Shown one piece after another: positions 1-9,288 of a stretch of DNA of 17,806 nucleotides. The DNA comes from Gonapodya sp. JEL0774 (Eukaryota > Monoblepharomycota > Monoblepharidomycetes > Monoblepharidales > Gonapodyaceae): contig JADIIX010000267.1 in assembly GCA_027604505.1 (NCBI GenBank), positions 1 through 17,806 of the forward strand, in the 5' to 3' direction. Under the pieces are notes generated by a model. It saw only the letters and a program-made list of their open reading frames with translations, did no database searches and was not told the DNA's origin. Position 1 is the first letter of the stretch; the number at the start of each line of letters is the position of its first letter. The position numbers were made by a program, and so were the translations under genes.

Positions 1-156
1 GATTAATGCGCCTAGGACGGCCGAGTCGAACACAACACAGTGGGCCGAAAACGTCCAGCACGATGACCACGATGTCAGCGAGCCAGGCGGATTCGTCATC
101 CGGCGATAATAAATCATGGTGGTGAGGACGAGGAGCAGGGTTGAGAGCGAGGCCAT
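1..156 (-). CDS. Possible N-terminus of a membrane protein, cut by the left edge
   Basis: Read on the minus strand, an ATG at 156-154 opens a frame of 52 codons with no stop before the window edge. The product starts MASLSTLLLVLTTMIYYRR, a hydrophobic stretch followed by arginines that looks like a signal anchor. A second apolar stretch (FSAHCVVFDSAVLGALI) ends at the edge. I recognise no family. The plus strand of the same bases is also open from base 2 to a TAA at 107-109, so the strand is uncertain. The minus reading is preferred because it has a start codon and a membrane-like pattern. If real, it lies about 230 bases downstream of, and on the same strand as, the seven-transmembrane gene. 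Confidence 0.35.
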   Translation of the reverse strand, partial: MASLSTLLLVLTTMIYYRRMTNPPGSLTSWSSCWTFSAHCVVFDSAVLGALI

Positions 157-385
157 GGAGTGAGATGGCGGTGGGTGCAAGGCAAAACAGTTTGGGACAG
201 AGTGGCGAGGGACGGATGATTGGTCTAGGGGTCCAGTGGATCGCGAGGTGCAGGGTGAAGACTGTCGCGCGCTGCAAACTGGGGCCGAATGAAATTGAGT
301 ACTTTTCAACTAAATATTACAGTAATTAATTCATTGCTGAGAGAACTAAAAACAGTCTGCCGAGAAACACACCCACACGATGTAG

Positions 386-1932
386 TCACGGGGGCGCAAC
401 CGCCAACGAGACTTCCGATCCCCGGGCCTCCATCACCCCTCTACCGCCCACTCCCGACGCACCTGGGGGAGGTCTGTCAATCAGCCCCGTCGACATCTTC
501 GATTCTCCCTCGAACACTCCACCCGCACCCAACGCAGCACTCGACTGGGGCGCTCCAACCACGCTGCGACTCGCCAGCAGGACCGACAACTCAGCCTCCC
601 TGAGTCCGTCCGCGAACGCACGGTAGTACGCGACGGTGGCAAAGGTCTGTGCGATCTGGTTGCCGAAGATGAGGGTGTACATCAACAGCGGAGACGCGGA
701 GGTTGCTGCGACCAGGGCGCTGCCGACCGTGCCCAGAATCGTCAGCGCCATGGAGGAGAGACTGTTGGCCATGAGCTGCATTGTCGCGAGCATGCGTGAC
801 AGTCCCGGGTTTGCCGCCGTCAGCGCTGTTCTTGCGGATACTTGACCGATCCCGCTGCCGGCACCCTTCTTGCCCGACCCGCCCGCCTGGCTGATCCTCG
901 CGCTCGCCATCACTTTCTTGATGGACTCGCTGTGCTTCCTCAGGTAGTATATATGCAGGCCCAAAAAAGCTGCCGTGGTGAGCACGAGGAGACCTTGGTT
1001 TGCCGCCGTCGCGAGTGTTCCGACCACGCCGGCTGGAGCGGGTGCGCAGAAGCAGGGCAGGACGCGCGTACTGGAGAAGTACACGCATTGCCTGTTGTGA
1101 TTCCGTTCATGGGAGTAGTGATAGAGGGCCCGGGACCGCCGCAGGATTCCGCCGCAGTGAAATATTGACATATTGAGATGAAATCGACGTGACGTGGGAT
1201 GGTCACATAGCAGACTCATCTACCCACCACAAACTCGCCACAAACTCTGCTCCCACCAAAACGCCCATGACGACGGACACGACCGGGTTCTTGTTGGATA
1301 ATGCGCGGACTCGGAGCCAGTATGTCACCAGTTGGGACACGAAGCCGAACGACCAGAACACGCATGCGAGTCTGGGGAGGTGGGTGGGGTGTGGGGTAAG
1401 TGAGAGGTGGGGGCGATGCACGTGCAGCGGAGAGGGGTTGATGTCATGAGGGACTTGTTGCATTTCCAGAGCCCAGCAGTAACCTCTCCCCCACCCTGAC
1501 GTACTGCATGCTCGGATTACACCACCCTGTACTCCCAACGACAAAAAACACACTACCCAGACCGAACGAGGCAAGCGTCGCGGTGCAAAGGTACAGAAGT
1601 GTAGGTGGGAAGTTGCGGAGATCGGGGCTTGTTGCGGAGCAGAGCAAATGTGGGAATTGGGATGGGCGGTAGCGGTTGACGGTGGAGTCGGGAAGAGAAC
1701 CAAGCACGGGGAAGCACTCACATGAAGGCGATCAAGATGATGAACTGCGACACGCCTCTAGATCAGCCAAAGTCCGTTGCGTCAGTTCGACGTGGTCCCG
1801 TCTCGTTACCGCGTCCTCATGCCAGAGGGCAACGCTTACCTACCCTGTCAACGCTAGCGCATTCACAAGAACCTGCATCTGGGTCAGCTGCATGGCTGGT
1901 ACATCGGTGTCGATTGCATTGGGAAGGTCCAT
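386..1932 (-). CDS. Seven-transmembrane, GPCR-shaped membrane protein (five exons)
   Basis: Proposed exons, in transcript order, are 1932-1844, 1757-1722, 1627-1505, 1371-1228 and 1091-386. Phases agree at every junction and give 365 residues. Donors are GTAGGT, GTGAGT, GTACGT and GTGGGT. The third exon's acceptor (CAACAAG) is the weakest call. The product has seven apolar segments at about residues 20-42, 50-73, 84-105, 112-131, 153-181, 238-260 and 265-288. A loop of about 55 residues between segments 5 and 6 is rich in Gly, Ser and Lys, and a 77-residue polar C-tail is rich in Gly, Ala and Ser. Cysteines fall in the loops between segments 2 and 3 (Cys78) and between 4 and 5 (Cys133, 144, 146), as if for an extracellular disulfide. 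This is the layout of a G-protein-coupled receptor, but I see no diagnostic class motif, and other fungal seven-pass families would also fit. It is divergent from DIM1. Confidence 0.75.
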
Positions 1933-2387
1933 CGTGTCTCAACGACTGTAGCTCGTGCGTCCGATGGCGGCTGCTAGGGGTCGGGGGCGGCGGGGCGATT
2001 GCCGGGGTGCGCTGCTTCGCGGGCGAGGGAGTCAGAGGCGCTGATGAACGCGGGAGTTGGTTTTGACGGTAGCCGGGTCGACGATGGTGTCTATCGGTGA
2101 GGCAGCCTCCGCCAGCGTCTGCGCGCTTTGCCCGTCTTCGCCGATCACATTGCGCGGTCCGGTCCACGTCCCACCAAGAAACTGTACACGCTTGGATGCC
2201 CATTCTGTTCTTCCCCTTTGCGCCCGCCGTGCTGCCTCTTCCGGTCTCGTGCGGGACAGACGTGTTGTGTTTGGGTTGAAATGAGAACATACAGTTCACG
2301 TTGGCAGTTCTAGCTGTGTGGACCACAGCCATGGAACTAACTTTCTCTTTATAACACTACCAGCGTTCCAACGTCGATTCCTCTGTG
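1933..2387. promoter_or_regulatory. Divergent intergenic region between the seven-pass gene and DIM1
   Basis: These 455 bases separate two start codons facing away from each other, so both promoters should lie here. A TATA-like TTTATAAC sits at 2348-2355, about 33 bases before the DIM1 ATG; that is close to a start codon but possible with a short leader. Open frames in this stretch are short and overlap on both strands. I see no gene or other clear site. Confidence 0.5.
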
Positions 2388-4158
<1,771 letters not shown>

Positions 4159-4463
4159 AAGGACACCGTCGAGGACAAAACTCCAAGTTCTCAGGTAATG
4201 GAAGTCAAAGCTTGAAGTGTACTACAACTGTGACTGCATCAAAATGTACATAGGGGAATGTTCTCCCGCGACGCATGCGATTGACATGATTATATGAATA
4301 CAACTCGCTGCCAATTCTGGTCCGTGTATCTCAAAAGACTTATGTAACGGAGACGACTTTTGTCCCACGTTGTGTTCTCGGTGGAAGTTGCGGAGAGCGG
4401 CCACTCAATTCTTCTGCTGAAACAAAAGGTGCCCAGTTATGAGTAATCGGAGATCAGCGATGA
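4159..4463. other. Intergenic stretch without a recognisable gene
   Basis: These bases hold the 3' flank of DIM1 and the upstream flank of the broken MYND gene. Short open frames on the minus strand have no protein-like composition. I see no terminator, RNA gene or repeat. Confidence 0.5.
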
Positions 4464-4888
4464 TGCGCTCGCTGCAAAACCATCAAATATTGTGTTGAAG
4501 AGTGTCAGAGGCAGGTGAATTCCGTCATCACGTGTTGCGTTCTATGATCATACTGTACGAGAATTGAAACAAGATACAAAATACGATTGGACGCGACACA
4601 AGAAAGATTGCAAATCCCCCAGCACATCAGTCGGTTCAAGCGCTAGCACACCCATCTCCGATGACGATACTCCCCCTCGCAAACACGCCTCCAAACCGAA
4701 ACCGTCGGAAAACAATCCACCGCCAAGTGTCCCACCTTCGTTCCAAGATCCCAACAAAAGGCCCAAGGAATACACTGTGGAGGTGCCGGATGCGAACCTT
4801 GCGATAACCACCAAGACAATGAATGACACCGGGGTTTCTCAAAGAGGTTGGTGAAATTCTGGGCGCCAAGATGTCTTCCGGTCATTGA
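4464..4888 (+). pseudogene. Broken MYND zinc-finger protein gene
   Basis: A TGC at 4464 begins CARCKTIKYCVEECQRQ, the core of a MYND zinc finger. About 70 bases on, at 4588, DWTRHKKDC supplies the closing Trp, His and Cys. MYND fingers bind two zinc ions and usually mediate protein contacts. The parts do not join cleanly. A TGA lies in frame immediately before the first Cys with no acceptor between. A GTGAAT donor follows CQRQ, but the available AG acceptors give the wrong phase. A polar Ser/Pro/Lys-rich linker follows. At 4831-4834 a run of four G shifts the frame: with three G the product would continue FLKEVGEILGAKMSSGH to a TGA at 4886-4888. At least two breaks point to a decayed gene, though base-calling errors at homopolymers could explain some. 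The first Cys pair of the finger is not visible upstream. Confidence 0.65.
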
Positions 4889-5179
4889 ATAAGGGTACGA
4901 GAGTACGAAGAACTGCAAATATGAATTCAACTTACATTAGTGAGTCCGTGAGGGATTGCTGTACTCACAATACAATGTGGCTTGTTTCTGAATTTCAGTG
5001 AGATTTTTAGTGCGAAAGAAGACATCTCCGCACATATTCGCGCCTCATCCCACCGGTGGTTGAGGGATGAATGTTTTGCAACAACATTTTATTCACTACA
5101 AAAACATCAAAGAGAAACTTCCACTTAGAACCCTCTGAACTAATGAGCCACACTGCAGTTTCGGATGGGGACCAGCCAT

Positions 5180-5765
5180 TCAAGCGTCTGCAGGCAATTC
5201 CGGATCTATACGGCAAGTCTCATCGAAACATCCAAGCGGTGGACCGCCGCCGCCACCCTCGTATGGTGGTGGAGGTGGTGGCGCATCTGCCAAACATGTA
5301 TCGTCTGGGCAATCTACCGGTGCCGGTGGAGGCGGCGGGGGCGGAGGCGGTGGCGGTGGCCACCGATCCGGGGCATCCCAACAAAAGATCCAGATACAGT
5401 GTTGTGGTGGTGGATTGAGCACACAGTGACCATTGACACCTGACAGGGCAAGCGTTATATGAGTGCACCTACATCGGGTCTCTGCTCACGCAACACCCAT
5501 AACGTGTTCACTAACATGTTTCATCTTCAGAACAATCAATCTCCTCTCCATCTGAACTTATCTTCACACAATCACTGTCCGAGCGTCTCTTTGGTGTAAT
5601 GTCGCCTAGGTGTACTGATGGGCGACGTGCGTCGGGGATCGCAGCCCCTTCCACGATCAAATGCGTTCGAGGAGCGAAAGATGTCGATGCGTTAAGTACA
5701 GTAACAATCGATAGCAAGGCCACGAGCCAGCGGGTGCCGCGAAGTGAGAAATCTCCAGCGGCCAT
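5180..5765 (-). CDS. Small secreted protein, proline- and cysteine-rich with C-x4-C pairs
   Basis: Two exons, 5765-5516 and 5439-5180, join in phase 1 across a 76-nt intron and rebuild a Cys codon at the junction, giving 169 residues. Residues 12-28 are apolar (WLVALLSIVTVLNAS) after a basic start, which reads as a signal peptide cleaved near residue 28. The mature part has ten cysteines, mostly in pairs four residues apart: C84-VNGH-C89, C98-IWIF-C103, C127-PDDT-C132 and C154-FDET-C159. Three sites end in the similar strings SEDETC, CPDDTC and CFDETC. Spacers between pairs are a run of 12 prolines (111-122), six prolines (137-142) and five glycines. Regular small Cys modules between rigid spacers suggest a disulfide-bonded extracellular or cell-wall protein. 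I recognise no named family. The reverse strand is also open because of the GGT/GGC repeats, but lacks a signal peptide. Confidence 0.7.
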
Positions 5766-6331
5766 GACACGGGTGATCGAAACCGTGTTGGGCCTTTTGC
5801 AAGTCGGGTTTCCACGAGGAGAGTTTGGCGGCTGAAAGACTGGTAAATTATGTCGTATTTGAATGGATCGAATATGGACGGCTGTGTTGTTCCTTTGTTC
5901 GTCTTAGTTCAGGCACTTCACAGTTGTTGAGGGCAAATCTGCCAAGACATGAGACGATGAACACACCAACACCGCCCAGAGCCAACAATTCAGAGCTGCA
6001 TCGCGTTTTTCGCGTTCTTCTATCAGAGACTGTGGGTTAGCAAAGCCAAAACTCAGCCGTTTTTCAAACAGAACATGGATCACCCACACCTCGGCTCCAC
6101 TAAATTTCAGATTGCAGCGGAGGTACCACAACTCCACAACTCCACCAGCACACATGAACGCGTAGCTATTCTAGTAATCTCCAGAGATTAGAAATGCATG
6201 GTGTGTTCGCAGCTCTCTTTGAAGAGCTCCACGTTGCGCTTGATGGATGTCCAGTCGTGCACTGACGCGGGCAGAATAACTATTCTATTTTTTTAATGAA
6301 TTCATATGCAAAAAAGAATTAAGCAACAGTC
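5766..6331. other. Intergenic stretch without a convincing gene
   Basis: This stretch is upstream of the secreted-protein gene and should hold its promoter. A minus-strand frame at 5904-6155 is open for 83 codons, but its product has no recognisable domain and no flanking exons that I could join to it. An A/T-rich patch lies at 6276-6320, just before the tandem repeat begins. Confidence 0.45.
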
Positions 6332-7990
6332 TGACGTCACTGCAACTTTGCTTGACCCTGCGCGAAACCTATCCTTGCTGACATCGATGCAATCCCAAGG
6401 AAGGAGGGAAGTAGTGTCTCGCCGCCCGCCCAGTAGACACAGGGACTGCAGCGTCGGAATCCTGTGGAAGGACGAAGAACGGAAATAAGCACACAGCAAC
6501 GTTAAGAAAGGTTCTGAGTGGCTTACATGGGCGGGGTTTTTCCCGAGTTCGACACAGACGTTTTGCCTCACGAACACATATAAAGGAACGAGAAGTCAGG
6601 GATACCTACACAAGCGTAAGTAGATACAAAAATGGCAGTAGAAACAGTATCACAATAAACTCGCTGGGAAACGAGTGGGCTGAGTCTGTGAACGTTAGCC
6701 GTTCAGACCTCGAACGTTGCTCGGGGACCACCACAGGGAGGTGTTCTATCCAAAAGCCAAAGAAGCGGAGTTATCGGAAAGTTCGCCTGAGTGAACACGA
6801 GGAGGATGGAAACAGCTGTGTTACTCACCACAATACAGGCCATGTACAAGCGTCACTGGTCAACGGAGGGACGCTCTCCGGATAAAAGGTAACCATCACA
6901 AATCTAGCTCCATAATTATCCTATGACTGGCGCACAATCGCGACCCTCCGTGACGCGCCGTGTGCTTAACAGTGTCCCGATGTCTAACCCTTTCCTCCTT
7001 TGCGGTCGAGTGAATAGGCGACCCCAAAGTAGACGGGTACCAGCCGCCTAATTCGACGTCCCGCAACCTCGCTCAACACGGCGCGGGCGACTTTCCTTGC
7101 TTGCTCAGTGCCATGCTCAGGGAGGGCCGGTGAGGTGTTCCGCCGCCCTGACTGAAACAGGGTCTGCCGCGCGGGAATCCTGCGAAGGACAAAAGCCCTG
7201 GGATAAGCATGCAATAACGTTTGGAATAAGTTTCGACTGGCTTACAATGGCGGGGTTTCCTCTCGAGTTTGAAACAAATCTTTGAGTCACGGATGCAAAG
7301 AAAGGAACAAGGAGTCAGGGATTCCTACACAGAAATAAGTAGAGCAAAAGATATCAGCAGAAACAGCATGACGATGAACTCGCAGGAAAACGAGCAGGGT
7401 GAGTGTCTGTGAACGTTCGCCGTTCAGGTGCCAAATGAATGGGACCTCGAACGTTGCCCGGGGACCACCACGGGGAGTTGCTCTGTTTGAAAGCCAAAAA
7501 AAACGCGGAGTTATCGGAAAGTTAGCTTGAGAGAACGAGGCAGACGAGAACAGCTGTGACACTCACCACAATACGGTCTCCATGTACGAACAAGCGCCAC
7601 CGTCCACGAAGGGACACTCTCCTGATCCAAGGGTGTCGTCCCATAGTTGGCCGTCGATAATTCGAACTTGGCGCTCGATGGCGACCCTCCGTGATGCGTC
7701 GTGTGCTTACAAGTGTCCAGATGTCCCGCCTTTCCTCCTTTGCGGTCGAGTGAACAGGTCCCCCAAAGTAGATGGCTACTTCGACGTCACCGCAACCTTG
7801 CTTGACACTGCCCGCGCCTTTCCTTGCTGACGTGAGTGCCATGCCAAGGAAGGAGGCATGTAGTATCTTGCCGCCCAGTTGAAACAGGGACTGCCGCGCG
7901 GGAATCCTAGAAGAGAAAGGTACACATGAGCTCCAGTATAGATGACGTTTGAGATGGCTACTCTGCACTTACATGGGCGGGTGTGGTCAC
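6332..7990. repeat. Diverged tandem repeat, period about 725 bases, about 2.3 copies
   Basis: The same order of landmarks recurs three times. GACGTC begins the block at 6333, 7055 and 7783 (spacings 722 and 728). Each is followed by a GGAATCC landmark (revcomp GGATTCC) and then CTTACATGG or CTTACAATGG (6522, 7241, 7969). The first two copies go on to share GTCAGGGAT, ACGTTC/AGCCGTTCAG, GGGGACCACCAC, GGAGTTATCGGAAAGTT and ACTCACCACAATAC. Copy 1 is about 6332-7053, copy 2 about 7054-7781, and copy 3 stops near 7990. Copies differ by many substitutions and small indels. The block that closes each full unit (6943-7053 and 7681-7781, with CCTTTGCGGTCGAGTGAA) is absent before copy 1, so the left break is sharp near 6332. 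Terminal inverted repeats or a transposase were not seen. Confidence 0.85.
6332..7990 (-). pseudogene. Decayed, tandemly duplicated multi-exon gene inside the repeat
   Basis: On the minus strand the copies share splice-like sites. One is a donor after CCCGCCCAT (GTAAG) in copies 1 and 3, CCGCCATT in copy 2. Another is a pyrimidine-led CAG or TAG before GATTCC in all three. A third is a GTGGTGAGT donor near 6829 and 7568. Joining the first two sites in phase 0 gives matching peptides: NPAH/DSDAAVPVSTGR in copy 1, NPAI/DSRAADPVSVR in copy 2 and TPAH/DSRAAVPVSTGR in copy 3. Beyond this the frames diverge and each copy soon meets stops. A donor that reads CACTTGTAAGC in copy 3 is CACTGTTAAGC in copy 2, so it is lost there. 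I read this as duplicated exons no longer under selection. Product unknown; a transposon origin is possible. Confidence 0.45.
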
Positions 7991-8280
7991 ATACAGATTC
8001 GAATTATGTGTGTTCGGACACATGGGAATGAAGGAGAGTGAGGTGAGCCCTGCACGTACAAACTTTGTGTCACCATATCATCTCAAACAGAATCTTCTTT
8101 CCGAAAAATAATCACACAAATGTGGTTGCAACGGTATATGTCTTTTCACGAGCGAGCGACTCCAATACTTGACTGAGGCTTCTCAATTGGATCACGCATC
8201 GTTCGCATAATTACAGGATTTCTGTAACTGGAACACACAACAGAGACTAAAACCACTTTCACTTTTTTGGGGTCATCTTA

Positions 8281-8568
8281 CTATCTTCCCGTTGCTTTGG
8301 TTGTTTTTGTCGGGGTTGACGGAGTGAAGTGGAGCCTGGGGAATCGATCCGGTGCACCATCCGTTCTCGTACCGGGATCTTTCACTGTTTCCATAACATT
8401 CATTTTCCATATCCGGTCATCACAGCAGCGACCGTTCACACAGCGCGTTTGCGCTGGTTCGACTAATAAAATTCGGACGTTCGGAATTCGCTGTTGATGA
8501 CACACCAGACGACTCGAAATCGGCGAGATATTTGACCCCCCATTGATTACTGAATGCTGATGTTTCAT
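8281..8568 (-). CDS. Possible small cysteine-containing protein or exon
   Basis: A minus-strand frame of 95 codons contains TRCVNGRCCDDRIWK near its middle and ends in a Thr/Pro/Lys-rich tail. The CVNGRC string matches the C-VNGH-C pair of the secreted protein encoded at 5180-5765. A TTTTATTAG at about 8463-8471 could be a splice acceptor placing CVNGRC near the start of a second exon, as in that gene, but I could not find a first exon with a signal peptide upstream. It may be a decayed relative or chance. Confidence 0.25.
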   Translation of the reverse strand: MKHQHSVINGGSNISPISSRLVCHQQRIPNVRILLVEPAQTRCVNGRCCDDRIWKMNVMETVKDPGTRTDGAPDRFPRLHFTPSTPTKTTKATGR

Positions 8569-9288
8569 ATCTTCGGCGAGGTCGCCTCAACTAGCTCTTC
8601 TCGTATGTGATGTCTCGCCCAATTCACCGTGATGCCCAATCGCGCTTATCTAAACACCAAGGCCTCTCGACATTGCCATTAAACGAAACAACTCGCAAAT
8701 TCACTGGTGTGTGCTCCGATCTGCATCGCGAGAGGGCGAAGAGGAGTTTGCAAGTAACAGTCGCTGAGGTTCCGATCCAAAACGGACATCCACGCTGTCT
8801 GCACTAGCCACGAAGGCCCTCCTCACTAGTTTACTTTTGATCAATCCGTGCACTCTGCGACTGCACACTAGAGACTTGCTTCCTTTGATTGTGTTCAACG
8901 GACCGGCAATTGTCCATTATCGAGCTCAACTCCAATGAAAAGTCATTAATCACCCAAAGAAGAGTCCATGTTCCAGCTCTGAATGGATGTGATTTTTAAT
9001 GTCGATGGATCTTTCGCTGATGGGATCCGTAGAACTCGTGCCCGCTCATACCGTAGTTCCAATAGTTATGGGATCAACATTCCGCATTCAGGTTCTTGTT
9101 CTAGGCTTGAAATAATCGAAATGACATCAGCTCAGAACGATGAATTTGAGAAAGAATTTTCGTTAATGCTTTTTCGTTTGAGTTTGGTCCTGCTGTCATT
9201 TGGAAAAGTGAGACCCTCGATCGGTGTCGGGGTCCATCAAGCAGTCTGGACAATCTGCGAACTCTTGTCGTGTTTAAGCTGGACAATC
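8569..9288. other. Stretch upstream of the kinase gene
   Basis: This stretch should hold the kinase promoter and leader. The kinase frame stays open upstream from 8983 to the chosen ATG at 9289, but that 102-residue extension has unordered composition, so it is treated as leader. A minus-strand frame at 8701-8898 is not convincing. No RNA gene or repeat was recognised. Confidence 0.45.

Noticed and set aside
2-109. Plus-strand C-terminal fragment ending in a TAA at 107-109
   Set aside because: It is polar and open but has no start or recognisable motif; the minus-strand frame with an ATG and apolar segments was preferred, with low confidence.
5253-5360. GGT/GGC-rich tract as a simple microsatellite
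   Set aside because: On the minus strand it encodes the proline runs of the secreted protein in frame between Cys pairs, so it is better explained as coding.
6332-7990. CRISPR array or transposon with terminal inverted repeats
   Set aside because: The repeat unit is about 725 bases with no short repeat/spacer alternation, and no inverted ends or transposase frame were visible.
8380-8475. GGTTCGACT near 8455 resembling a tRNA B box
   Set aside because: The upstream sequence has no A box, acceptor stem or cloverleaf pairing.
8983-9288. In-frame upstream extension of the kinase from an earlier ATG
   Set aside because: The 102 residues look like translated leader sequence; the ATG at 9289 has good context.
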